16,456 bases of DNA from UBA288 sp964461885 (lineage in GTDB: Archaea > Halobacteriota > Methanomicrobia > Methanomicrobiales > Methanospirillaceae): positions 1 to 16,456 of the forward strand of contig CAYWVY010000049.1 in NCBI GenBank assembly GCA_964461885.1, in the 5' to 3' direction. The position numbers and the translations under genes are program-made. Of the stretch, positions 1-6,650 are shown one piece after another. The notes below the pieces were generated by a model. It was not told where the DNA came from, ran no database searches, and saw nothing but the letters and a program-made list of their open reading frames with translations. Within the stretch, counting starts at the first letter, position 1. Each line of letters begins with the position of its first letter.

Positions 1-1
1 C

Positions 2-1087
2 TTCGAGATTACGGCCTCGGGCGGCGACCCGTCCCACGGGATCATCAACCAGGCGGGAAGCGGGAACACCTACCTGCTCACCCGTGAGGGGAGCGCGACT
101 CCCGTGCCGACACCGGAACCGACCCCAGGAGCGCCCGTCGCGGCGTTCTCGCTCTCGCCCGCGCAGGGCCGGGCGCCCCTGAATGTCTCGTTCGCGGACC
201 GTTCGACCGGGCTGCCCGACGAGTGGTCGTGGGAGTTCGGGGACGGCGGCACGTCGACCGCACGAAATCCGTACCACGTCTACACGACGGACGGGCTGAA
301 GACCGTGACCCTGACCGTCGAAAACGACCGCGGGTCGAACACGACGACCGGGTACGTGACGGTCGGGTCCGCGCCGTTCGCGGCCTTCTCGGCCGAGCCG
401 CGGACAATCGGGGCCGGGAAACCGGTCGCGTTCACGGACCGGTCGCTCGGCTCGCCCACGGGCTGGAGCTGGACCTTCGGCGACGGAGCGTCCTCGACCC
501 TCCGCCACCCGTCCCACGCCTACGCACAATCCGGTCTCTACACGGTCCGGCTGACCGCGTCGTACGCGGGCTCGAGCGACACGGAGCAGAAGACGGACTA
601 CATCCGGGTCGTGCCCGACGCGCGGTTTTCAGCGAACGCGACCCGCGGGCCGGCGCCGCTCGCGGTCACGTTCACGGACATCTCGAACGGGACGCCGACC
701 GCGTGGGCCTGGGAGTTCGGCGACGGCGCCAGCTCGATCCGGCAGCACCCGGCGCACGTCTACGCCCGGGCGGGGACCTTCACGGTGAACCTGACGGCCC
801 GGAACGCGTACGGCTCGACCACGCTCTCCCGGGCCGGGTATGTCACGGTCGAGCCCTCGCGCCCGCTCATGGTACTCCCGGGGTCGACGGCGCTCCCGCG
901 CGATCTCGACGGCGACGGGCTGTACGAGGACGTGAACGGCAACGGTCGTGCCGATTTCGCGGACGTCGTGCTCTACTTCAACCAGCTCTCGTGGATCGCG
1001 GCGAACGAGCCGGTCGAGGGCTTCGACTGCAACCTGAACGGCCGGATCGACTTCGCCGACGTCGTCTGGCTCTTCAACCACCTCTGA
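2..1087 (+). CDS. Surface protein with PKD repeats and C-terminal dockerin (5' end outside window)
   Basis: The frame is open from base 2, so the start lies upstream and only the last 361 codons are seen. The first 30 or so residues look like the end of a beta-helix or similar extracellular domain, followed by a Pro/Thr linker. Three PKD domains follow, at about 137-364, 374-613 and 617-853, each with the W-x-FGDG core and the closing Y(A/T)xxGxxTVxLT strand. The last 61 codons (902-1084) form a type I dockerin: two copies of a calcium loop (DVNGNGRADFADVV and DCNLNGRIDFADVV), each followed by a helix ending in FN-Q/H-L. There is no C-terminal membrane segment, so attachment may be through a cohesin rather than an anchor. 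PKD domains are common in exported methanogen surface proteins. A cohesin-like lipoprotein lies 0.8 kb downstream. Substrate or adhesive role is unknown. Confidence 0.9.
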   Translation, partial: FEITASGGDPSHGIINQAGSGNTYLLTREGSATPVPTPEPTPGAPVAAFSLSPAQGRAPLNVSFADRSTGLPDEWSWEFGDGGTSTARNPYHVYTTDGLKTVTLTVENDRGSNTTTGYVTVGSAPFAAFSAEPRTIGAGKPVAFTDRSLGSPTGWSWTFGDGASSTLRHPSHAYAQSGLYTVRLTASYAGSSDTEQKTDYIRVVPDARFSANATRGPAPLAVTFTDISNGTPTAWAWEFGDGASSIRQHPAHVYARAGTFTVNLTARNAYGSTTLSRAGYVTVEPSRPLMVLPGSTALPRDLDGDGLYEDVNGNGRADFADVVLYFNQLSWIAANEPVEGFDCNLNGRIDFADVVWLFNHL

Positions 1088-1170
1088 CCCCGGCAGGTGC
1101 GGCGCAGGCGCGTCCGCTGCCGACGCCTTGAGTGATGACGGAGGGTGGGCTCGCATGGGGGAGCCCCGGG

Positions 1171-1485
1171 TCAGGTGACGGCGGAGTCGGTGCTCCGCTC
1201 CTGCGGGGGGACCCGTTTGAGCCAGGCACCCCTCCAGAAGTGAAGGCATGCACAGTCGCATCCCTCGTGGAACTCCCCGTCGCAGTAGACGCCTTCGAGC
1301 GAGACGGGCGGGACCTTCCATCTCCTGACCTCTCCTGTCGACTCCAGTTTTATCGTCTTCACCCTCTTGAAGACCCTGAACCTCTGCCCGCAGAAATGTT
1401 TCATCCCGGGCATGAAGAGGAAGCCCTCGTGCTTCTGTCCTTTGTCCAGGGTGGGGGTGATCTCTTCGAAGGGCCGTGCCTCCAC
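1171..1485 (-). CDS. Small Cys-rich conserved protein of unknown function, 5' end doubtful
   Basis: This 104-residue frame has clear protein character: FMPGMKHFCGQRFRVFKR near residue 25, then a Cys cluster (YCDG, HEGCDCAC) followed by FWRGAWLKR. From memory it matches a small uncharacterised family in bacteria and archaea that has the pattern CG-x-x-F-x-V, CDG-x2-H-x-GC-x3-C-x2-FW-x2-AWL; metal binding by the cysteines and histidines is possible but not shown. The first usable start is GTG at 1485. However, the frame upstream still reads like the family (DLQPDEW before VEARPFEEI) back to a TGA at 1543-1545, with no ATG, GTG or TTG. The gene may therefore be 5' truncated, frameshifted, or use a rare start. 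It is flanked on both sides by rightward genes and stands alone. Confidence 0.6.
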   Translation of the reverse strand: MEARPFEEITPTLDKGQKHEGFLFMPGMKHFCGQRFRVFKRVKTIKLESTGEVRRWKVPPVSLEGVYCDGEFHEGCDCACLHFWRGAWLKRVPPQERSTDSAVT

Positions 1486-1858
1486 CCATTCGTCCGGTTG
1501 CAGGTCGATGATCCCGGCGTCGGCGCCGTGGAGAGATTCCCGTCAGGCAGTGTGTTCGATACAATCATGGTGTGTACCTGGATAATGGCGAAGCCCGGCC
1601 GACACCTGGACTCCATGCCCGGTTCCCCCTGCGGCACGCAGGCTGCAGAGGTTCCCGATCCCCGTCCTGCAGAGACGAGCGCACGACGGGCGACCGGTAT
1701 TCATTCACGACGGTTCACAGGTGACCTGCTCTATTCAGATTTGCTCATTTTCTGCGATTTACCAAATGCCGCACCTAACATCGTCGCAATCATTCTTCGG
1801 CCGCTCGACGGCCGGAGACCGCCATGTGCCCGGATCGAGAACGGGCCCGGCCCGATCC
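1486..1858. other. Long non-coding gap
   Basis: About 370 bases separate the Cys-rich gene from the promoter of the lipoprotein gene. Parts (about 1555-1590 and 1695-1800) are visibly richer in A and T than the surrounding genes. I see no supportable protein or RNA gene. On the minus strand at 1581-1590 there is a CGCCATTATC element that could be the TATA box of the Cys-rich gene, about 100 bp before its GTG. A CGGCCG/CGGCCG inverted repeat with a five-base loop sits near 1798-1815. Confidence 0.4.
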
Positions 1859-1870
1859 AAAGGCCTATGG
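1859..1870 (+). promoter_or_regulatory. TATA-like element of the cohesin-like lipoprotein gene
   Basis: AAAGGCCTATGG is centred about 29 bp before the ATG at 1894, the spacing expected of an archaeal TATA box for a leaderless transcript. It is GC-rich and therefore weak. It supports the ATG at 1894 over the in-frame ATG at 1867, which lies inside this element. Confidence 0.35.
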
Positions 1871-1893
1871 GCTCTCGCCTCTCACCAATTGCC

Positions 1894-2436
1894 ATGCGAT
1901 CCATCGCCCTCATCGCGGGCCTTCTCCTCCTCGTGCTCGCCGCGGGCTGCACGGCCCAGTCCCCGCCCGCCGCGGGGACGCCCGCGCCGGCCGTCGCGGC
2001 GACGACCGTCCAGCCGACCTCCCCGGCGGTATCGATCGCAACCGGGTCCTTCCGGGTTGCATCCGCGGGCGAGAACGCGACCGTGCCCATCCTCCTCGAC
2101 TCGGCCCCGAACGGGCTCTCGGGGTACGGCATCACCGTCACCCTCGCCGATCCGTCCGTCGCCGAGATCACGGCCGTCAGCTTTCCCGACTGGGCCGGGA
2201 TGAAGTCCAGCTCGGCCGTCCCGTCGGGGCAGGCCGTCCTCCGGGCGGCGGACCTCTCCATGCAGGTGCCCATGGGCGCGACGAACCTGACTCTCGCCAC
2301 CCTCACGGTGACCGGCCGGGCGGCCGGAACGACCGGGATCACGGTCACGCCGGACCCGGGCCTCGGCCTCCAGGACCGTCGCGGCGACATCTACGCAGCC
2401 ACGCCGGTCCCGGGAACCCTGGCTGTCGACGGATGA
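1894..2436 (+). CDS. Lipoprotein with cohesin-like domain
   Basis: The product has 180 residues. The N-terminus is a lipoprotein signal: MRS, a hydrophobic stretch, then the lipobox LAAGC with the lipidated Cys at residue 19. A low-complexity Ala/Pro/Thr linker (20-45) follows, as is usual for methanogen surface lipoproteins. Residues 46-178 read like a cohesin-type beta sandwich: V-x-I at the first strand, ENATVPILLDSAPNGLSGYGITV, then DPSVAEI-x2-VSFPDW, and a closing NLTLATLTV strand. Cohesin-like modules of this style occur in Methanomicrobiales, and cohesins bind dockerins. The dockerin protein upstream is therefore a candidate partner, though the two genes are separated by an oppositely oriented gene. 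The frame is open far upstream, but the signal peptide and TATA position fix the start at 1894; ATG 1867 is the alternative. Confidence 0.75.
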   Translation: MRSIALIAGLLLLVLAAGCTAQSPPAAGTPAPAVAATTVQPTSPAVSIATGSFRVASAGENATVPILLDSAPNGLSGYGITVTLADPSVAEITAVSFPDWAGMKSSSAVPSGQAVLRAADLSMQVPMGATNLTLATLTVTGRAAGTTGITVTPDPGLGLQDRRGDIYAATPVPGTLAVDG

Positions 2437-2478
2437 CGGCCCGGCGGTCGCCGGAACCGTTTTACCGCCATCACCGGT

Positions 2479-2847
2479 TCAGCACTCCACACCGCGCTGC
2501 CTCAGCTCCTGTGTCTTGACGGTCGAGCAGGCCTCGCAACGGAACTGCGGTGCCGGGTCGGCCGAGCGGTCGTACCCCCCGGAGCGGACGAGGCGGTACC
2601 CCCGGCAGACCGCGCCGCAGTCGGTGCACCGGACCTCGTCGCGGACCTCCCAGGCAGGATCGATCGCGGTCGAGGTGAAGATGAACCGGTCGACCCAGAA
2701 GAAGATGAGCCCCCCGAGCAGGTTCGCGACGATCGTGGCCGCGAGCGGGCCGATCGAGGCGAGCCAGACGAGCACGACAGCGAGGAGCGGGGTCGAGAGC
2801 TGCCAGCGCACGAGGTAGAGCGCGTAGCGTCGGAGGGAAATATCCAT
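2479..2847 (-). CDS. Two-helix membrane protein (GtrA-like) with C-terminal zinc ribbon
   Basis: The product has 122 residues. Residues 9-30 and 33-55 are two hydrophobic helices, with the segment RYALYLVRWQLSTP before and NLLGGLIFFWVDRFIF closing the second, which resembles half of a GtrA-type membrane domain. The soluble tail carries CTDC (74-77) and CEAC (104-107), spaced as a zinc ribbon, with extra Cys at 81 and at the very C-terminus (122). The role is unknown; a membrane-tethered metal or redox module is an inference. The ATG at 2847 is supported by a TATA-like CCTTATGAG 29 bp upstream. The gene follows the PfpI-family gene by 49 bp but seems to have its own promoter. Confidence 0.75.
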   Translation of the reverse strand: MDISLRRYALYLVRWQLSTPLLAVVLVWLASIGPLAATIVANLLGGLIFFWVDRFIFTSTAIDPAWEVRDEVRCTDCGAVCRGYRLVRSGGYDRSADPAPQFRCEACSTVKTQELRQRGVEC

Positions 2848-2871
2848 CGTAGTACGCTTCGGCGTTGCGCG

Positions 2872-2880
2872 CTCATAAGG
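2872..2880 (-). promoter_or_regulatory. TATA-like element of the zinc-ribbon membrane protein gene
   Basis: Read on the minus strand this is CCTTATGAG, centred about 29 bp before the ATG at 2847. It lies in the 49-bp gap after the PfpI-family gene. It is placed for a leaderless mRNA. Confidence 0.4.
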
Positions 2881-2896
2881 GGGCGGATCGGGGATC

Positions 2897-3403
2897 TCAC
2901 CCGAGCCGCTTCAGTGCGGCTTCGACAAAGGCCGGGATGTCGTCCGGCTTCCGGCTCGAGAGCAGGTTGCCGTCCTCGACCACGGGCTCGTCCACGTACT
3001 CGCCCCCGGCGTTCTCGATATCGACGCGGATCGACGGCCACCCGGTAATGCGCCTGCCCTCGAGGAGCCGCGCCGTGATCAGCAGCTGCGGCGCGTGGCA
3101 GATCAGGAAGATCGGCCTGCCGCTCTCCACGAATTTTCGCACGAACTCGACCACGTCAGGGTCGATCCTGAGCCTGTCCGGCGAATGGCCGCCGGGGATG
3201 AGGAGTGCGTCGAATTGGCCGGGCTCGACCTCTCCCGCCGCGCGCTCGACCCGGACGGCGGTGTCGTGCTTGCCCCTGACCTCCTCTCCCGCCTTCCGGC
3301 CGACGACCGTGATCGTGTGCCCCGCGTTCCTGAACGCCTCGGCTGGCTTCGTATACTCGACGTCCTCGAACCCGCCCCCGACGAGGGCTGCGATGGTGCT
3401 CAT
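2897..3403 (-). CDS. DJ-1/PfpI family protein (putative protease, deglycase or chaperone)
   Basis: The 168-residue product has the full DJ-1/PfpI fold. It shows an N-terminal strand, then GGFEDVEYTKPAEAFRNAGH with the conserved acidic residue (Glu13), a middle segment FDALLIPGGHSPD, and the nucleophile elbow FLICHAPQLL with Cys102 and His103. These positions match the Glu-Cys-His site of Pyrococcus PfpI. The length is normal for the family. Family members are reported as intracellular proteases or as glyoxalase/deglycase stress enzymes; the sequence does not say which applies. No signal peptide is present, so it is cytoplasmic. The ATG at 3403 has a TATA-like element 28 bp upstream, within the 39-bp gap after the acetolactate decarboxylase gene. 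Confidence 0.92.
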   Translation of the reverse strand: MSTIAALVGGGFEDVEYTKPAEAFRNAGHTITVVGRKAGEEVRGKHDTAVRVERAAGEVEPGQFDALLIPGGHSPDRLRIDPDVVEFVRKFVESGRPIFLICHAPQLLITARLLEGRRITGWPSIRVDIENAGGEYVDEPVVEDGNLLSSRKPDDIPAFVEAALKRLG

Positions 3404-3427
3404 GCCAGCCCCATGCCGTCCGTCCGG

Positions 3428-3438
3428 GTTAACTCTTT
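3428..3438 (-). promoter_or_regulatory. TATA-like element of the PfpI-family gene
   Basis: On the minus strand AAAGAGTTAAC lies about 28 bp upstream of the ATG at 3403, preceded by a purine-rich CGAAAG resembling a BRE. It fits a leaderless transcript. Confidence 0.4.
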
Positions 3439-3442
3439 CGGC

Positions 3443-4243
3443 TCAGGTCCCCTTCTCGACCACCCGGAGGTCCGACGACAGGTTCTGCGAGAGGTCGGTC
3501 TCCGTGAAGTCCGTGCCGACCGGGAGGACGACCGTGAACGACGTGAGGTCGTCGATGCCCACCCGGGGCGTGCCGTCCGAGGCGATCTCGAGGACGTGGC
3601 CCCCGAAGGAGCGGTCGTCTGAGATGAAGTGGAGGTGCCAGCCCGTGATGGCGACACCCTCCACGTACGGCGGGGTGTATGTCCCGACGAGCGTGCCGGA
3701 GGCGTTCCGGAACTCGTGCACCCCCTGGTCGGCCGTCGCGTCGACGAGGTCGGGATATGGCTTCGACTGGGGCCGCGGCGCCCGGACCTTCACGTAGTCG
3801 AAGGTGCCGTCCGCGCGGACCATGGCGAAGAGATTGGTCGAGGTGAGGAACGTCGAGAGCCGCTGCTGGGCCACGGTGAGGTTCCCGGCCGGGCCGAGGG
3901 CCCCCGTCCTGTCCGGCCGGAACCGGGTCACGGCCGCGAACGGCGTGGTCTCGTCCGGCGGGGCGCGGGTCACCGAGCCGTCCGCTCGGGCCTGCCAGGC
4001 CTCTCCGTCGAGCATGGTGAGCTCGCCGTCGAGCCGGTCGAAGGTCCCTGTCCCGGTGTCGCCCTCGCGCTCGAGGGCGGCGACCGTCACCGTGCCGTCG
4101 TAGACCCCCTGGAGGAGGGCGTCGATGGTCGAGACCTGGTAGAGCCGGTCGCGACCGGCATCCGGCGGCGCGCTTGCCGCGACCGCCAGCGCGATCGCGC
4201 CGATCACGAGCGCGGCCACAACGATGATCCCCGTTCGCTGCAT
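3443..4243 (-). CDS. budA: Alpha-acetolactate decarboxylase, exported or membrane-anchored
   Basis: This enzyme decarboxylates alpha-acetolactate to acetoin (EC 4.1.1.5). The 266-residue product has the family hallmarks: YQVSTIDALLQGVYDG near residue 35, FDRLDGELTMLDGE (about 68-81) with the conserved Glu, and the zinc site GWHLHF...FGGHV with His203, His205 and His216. Residues 5-23 are one hydrophobic segment followed by AASAPPDAG, so the enzyme is likely secreted or tethered, as some bacterial homologues are. It lies 30 bp after cbiM and may be read through from the metal operon, but a TATA-like element inside the cbiM end suggests an independent start. In a methanogen, acetolactate is a valine/leucine precursor, so an external acetoin-forming enzyme is unexpected. 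Its physiological substrate is uncertain. Confidence 0.9.
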   Translation of the reverse strand: MQRTGIIVVAALVIGAIALAVAASAPPDAGRDRLYQVSTIDALLQGVYDGTVTVAALEREGDTGTGTFDRLDGELTMLDGEAWQARADGSVTRAPPDETTPFAAVTRFRPDRTGALGPAGNLTVAQQRLSTFLTSTNLFAMVRADGTFDYVKVRAPRPQSKPYPDLVDATADQGVHEFRNASGTLVGTYTPPYVEGVAITGWHLHFISDDRSFGGHVLEIASDGTPRVGIDDLTSFTVVLPVGTDFTETDLSQNLSSDLRVVEKGT

Positions 4244-4270
4244 GGTCCGTCGAGCGATATGGCGCGGCGA

Positions 4271-4282
4271 AGGCTAAAGATG
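4271..4282 (-). promoter_or_regulatory. Possible TATA element of the acetolactate decarboxylase gene
   Basis: On the minus strand CATCTTTAGCCT is centred about 32 bp before the ATG at 4243 and overlaps the cbiM stop codon. It is weak; read-through from the cbi operon is equally possible. Confidence 0.25.
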
Positions 4283-4957
4283 CGCGCCTTCGGCCGCCGG
4301 GGCGGATGACGGGACCGGCCGTTCGCCGAGGATGTCGGGCCGGACCCGTGCGATGAACGCGACGAGGTACCCGGTCACGACCGCCTCGACGGCCCCGACT
4401 GTCAGGTTGACCGCGCCGATCAGGAGCAGGGCGGACAGGATCGCGCTCGTTCCCCCGGTCACTCCCTGGATCCCTGAGACGAGCACGATCCCGATCATGA
4501 CCAGGTTCCCGGCGAAGAGCGCCAGGAATGTCGCGCTCGCCCCGCGTGCGAAGACTGAGCCGCTCCGCCCGGCCGTGCCGCGGAAGACGGCCCAGGCCGT
4601 GATGAGCTCTGTCGCGTTCACAAGCACGTTCGCGCCAATGATGGACCAGCCTCCGTGCCCGATTGCGGCCGAAAAGATGTTCGCAACGAGTGCGACCACG
4701 GTCCCGAGGAGCGGGCCGAGCAGGATGCCGACGAGCGGCATCAGGGAGAGATGGACGCCGCCGAGGATGGGGATCTCAACCTGGAAGAGCGCAAAGACTG
4801 TGGCCGTGCAGAGCGCTGCAAGCGTGAGCCGTCCCGGTTCGAGCGGCCGCCGCCGGAGCTGCACGAGGCAGACGGTGAGGAGCACCAGCGCGAGCGCCCA
4901 CCAGAGCACGGCCCAGGCGAACGGCAGGGTGCCGTCCTGGAGGTGGATATGTGCCAT
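4274..4957 (-). CDS. cbiM: ECF transporter substrate-binding membrane subunit CbiM (cobalt/nickel)
   Basis: CbiM is the S-component that binds the metal ion at its N-terminus. The 227-residue product starts MAHIHLQDG, a variant of the usual MHIPDG. It contains the conserved loop GGVHLSLMPLVGILLGPLLG, with His69 as the expected second metal ligand, then NIFSAAIGHGGW and GANVLVNA, and six or seven membrane helices. If Met1 is removed, which Ala2 favours, the mature N-terminus becomes Ala-His and restores His at position 2 as in standard CbiM/NikM. No CbiN follows. The start is 4 bp after the cbiO stop, so it is translationally coupled. Whether Co2+ or Ni2+ is carried cannot be told; methanogens need both, for cobamides and for F430 and nickel enzymes. 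Confidence 0.92.
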   Translation of the reverse strand: MAHIHLQDGTLPFAWAVLWWALALVLLTVCLVQLRRRPLEPGRLTLAALCTATVFALFQVEIPILGGVHLSLMPLVGILLGPLLGTVVALVANIFSAAIGHGGWSIIGANVLVNATELITAWAVFRGTAGRSGSVFARGASATFLALFAGNLVMIGIVLVSGIQGVTGGTSAILSALLLIGAVNLTVGAVEAVVTGYLVAFIARVRPDILGERPVPSSAPAAEGAHL

Positions 4958-4961
4958 ACGC

Positions 4962-5831
4962 TCAGGCCCTCCCGCCGTCGGCGAGCGCGTTCATGAACTC
5001 GGTCTCGGTGAGGGGCCTGGGGCCGGGGTCGCACCCGGTCCGCCGGCAGAGCTCGCGCCAGAGCCGGACCACGCGCGGCTCGATCAGGCCGACCCCGGCC
5101 AGGAGGTCTACGTCGTAGAAGAGTTCACGCGGCGGGCCTTCCGCGACGATAGAGCCCTCCTTCAGGAGTACCACCCGGTCCGCGATCCGGGCCGCGAGGT
5201 CCAGATCGTGGGTCGAGAGAACGAGGCCGTACTCGCCCTGGCGCCGGAGCTCTCCGATCAGCCCCTCGATGCGTGTCGCGTGGACCGGGTCCAGGTCCGA
5301 GGTCGGCTCGTCGAACGCGATCACCTCGGGCCGCATGGCCAGCACGCCCGCGATCGCAGCGAGCCGCTTCTCCCCGCCGCTCATGTACGCGGGGATCTTC
5401 TCCGCGAGACCGGCCGCGCCGACCGACTCGAGTGCTTCGAGCGCGGCCTGCCGGGCCTCGGTTGGCGATTGCCCGAGGTTCATCAGCCCGAACGCCACGT
5501 CCTCGACCACCGTGGGGGCGAAGAGCTGGCTGTCCGCGTCCTGGAAGACCACGCCCACCGTCCGCCAGAGCTGCCGCCGCCGGGCGTCGTCCACGGTCTC
5601 GCCGTGGACCCGGACCCTCCCCTCGGCCGGCACGAGCGTCCCGTTCAGGTGCTCGATCAGGGTTGACTTACCCGAGCCGTTCGCGCCGCAGACCGCCACG
5701 ATCTCGCCCCGACGCACGGAGAAGCACATTGCGTGCATCCCGACCGAGCCGTCGGGGTAGACGTGGCTCGCGCAGTCGATGTGGACCAGGGCGTCCGTGT
5801 CATCGGGCTCGCAGCATACCCGCGGCTTCAT
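4962..5831 (-). CDS. cbiO: ECF transporter ATPase subunit CbiO (cobalt/nickel)
   Basis: This 289-residue ABC ATPase energises the metal uptake complex. Visible motifs are the Walker A GANGSGKST (49-57), Q-loop FQDADSQLF (96-104), signature MSGGEKR (150-156), Walker B VIAFDEPTSDLD (170-181) and H-loop STHD with His208. The Q-loop wording DADSQLF and the following TVVEDVAFGL are typical of CbiO/EcfA ATPases. The N-terminus carries about 14 extra residues with two adjacent cysteines (CC at 6-7). A C-terminal tail of about 40 residues follows the core (EPRVVRLWRELCRRTGC), which is usual in this group. Its ATG overlaps the cbiQ stop as ATGA, implying coupled translation. A single ATPase suggests a homodimer in the complex. 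Confidence 0.95.
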   Translation of the reverse strand: MKPRVCCEPDDTDALVHIDCASHVYPDGSVGMHAMCFSVRRGEIVAVCGANGSGKSTLIEHLNGTLVPAEGRVRVHGETVDDARRRQLWRTVGVVFQDADSQLFAPTVVEDVAFGLMNLGQSPTEARQAALEALESVGAAGLAEKIPAYMSGGEKRLAAIAGVLAMRPEVIAFDEPTSDLDPVHATRIEGLIGELRRQGEYGLVLSTHDLDLAARIADRVVLLKEGSIVAEGPPRELFYDVDLLAGVGLIEPRVVRLWRELCRRTGCDPGPRPLTETEFMNALADGGRA

Positions 5832-6643
5832 AAAACGCCCCCCCCGAACCCGGGCAGGCCGCCCAGGGCCGCGAGTGCGAGCGCGGCGAACCCGACCGCG
5901 ACCGCGCCGATCTGCACGGCCGAACGCGGCGGCAGGGGCTCGGACGACGCGAACCGGCCACTGTACCCGCGGGCCGCCATGGCCTTACCGACGCGGTCGG
6001 CCCGGTCGTACGCCCGGACGAACGAGAGGGCGAAGACGCCGGCGAAGAGGCGCGTGCTAGTCAGGACCCCGTGGGCGAGCCCGCCGCCCCGGGCGCGGAG
6101 GGCGCGAAGGAGCCCGTCCACGAGCTGGAGGGTCGTGAAGAGGAACCGGTACGAGAGCAGGAAGACCTGGTCGACCGGTGTCGGGAGGATTGTCGAGGCG
6201 AGGGTCGCGAGGTGGACGTAGCGCGTGGTCATCAGCACGACCAGGGTGAAGGTAATCGTCGCGAGGGCCCGGGCCACGAGGGAGACGGCGAGCGCGACCC
6301 CGCCCGTGGACAGGACGAGCCCGCCAGCCTCGAGCACGGGGGCCCCGGGCTCGTTCCAGACGAGGAAGACAACCAGGGAGAAGACGAAGAGGGCAGGGAT
6401 CGCGTACCAGCGCAGGAGCTCGCGGAGCGGCAGGCCCGCAAGCCGGTAGACGGCGATCGTGCCGGCCCAGGCCAGCAGGAGCAGCCAGACGGAGTGGGTG
6501 AGGGTCACGAGCAGGACCAGCCAGGCGAGGGCGGCGACCTTGGCCCGCGGGTCGAGGCGGTGGAGGGCGGAGGCGCCGCGCTCGGCGTACAGCGTGATCA
6601 GGTTTGGGTCGGGGATGTGGCTCGAGCGGTGCATCGCGGACAT
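5828..6643 (-). CDS. cbiQ: ECF transporter transmembrane coupling subunit CbiQ
   Basis: CbiQ (EcfT type) couples ATP hydrolysis by CbiO to CbiM. The 271-residue product has DPRAKVAALAWLV near residue 31, several membrane helices, and the two cytoplasmic coupling motifs: LRALRARGGG (179-188) and KAMAARGYSG (220-229). The Ala-Arg-Gly in each docks into the ATPase. The FLLSYRFLFTTLQLVDGLLRALRARG stretch around 161-186 is typical for the family. The gene starts 7 bp after the regulator stop and overlaps cbiO by 4 bases. ATG 6643 was taken; ATG 6634 (residue 4) is also possible. The C-terminus ends in a Gly-rich tail. Confidence 0.93.
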   Translation of the reverse strand: MSAMHRSSHIPDPNLITLYAERGASALHRLDPRAKVAALAWLVLLVTLTHSVWLLLLAWAGTIAVYRLAGLPLRELLRWYAIPALFVFSLVVFLVWNEPGAPVLEAGGLVLSTGGVALAVSLVARALATITFTLVVLMTTRYVHLATLASTILPTPVDQVFLLSYRFLFTTLQLVDGLLRALRARGGGLAHGVLTSTRLFAGVFALSFVRAYDRADRVGKAMAARGYSGRFASSEPLPPRSAVQIGAVAVGFAALALAALGGLPGFGGGVL

Positions 6644-6650
6644 CGGGGGA

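Noticed and set aside
629..1564. Long minus-strand open frame of about 311 codons
   Set aside because: It is antisense to the PKD/dockerin gene over most of its length and is Arg-rich and low-complexity, as expected of a shadow frame in GC-rich DNA.
1798..1815. CGGCCG inverted repeat as a terminator or operator
   Set aside because: CGGCCG is itself a palindrome and such GC-rich repeats arise often at this base composition; no T run or nearby gene end supports a role.
1132..1893. Open frame extending the lipoprotein about 250 codons upstream
   Set aside because: It runs antisense to the Cys-rich gene, has no protein-like character, and would bury the lipobox signal peptide in the middle of the protein.
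4332..5666. Plus-strand open frame of about 444 codons
   Set aside because: It lies opposite cbiM and cbiO, which have full motif support; the translation has no recognisable domain.
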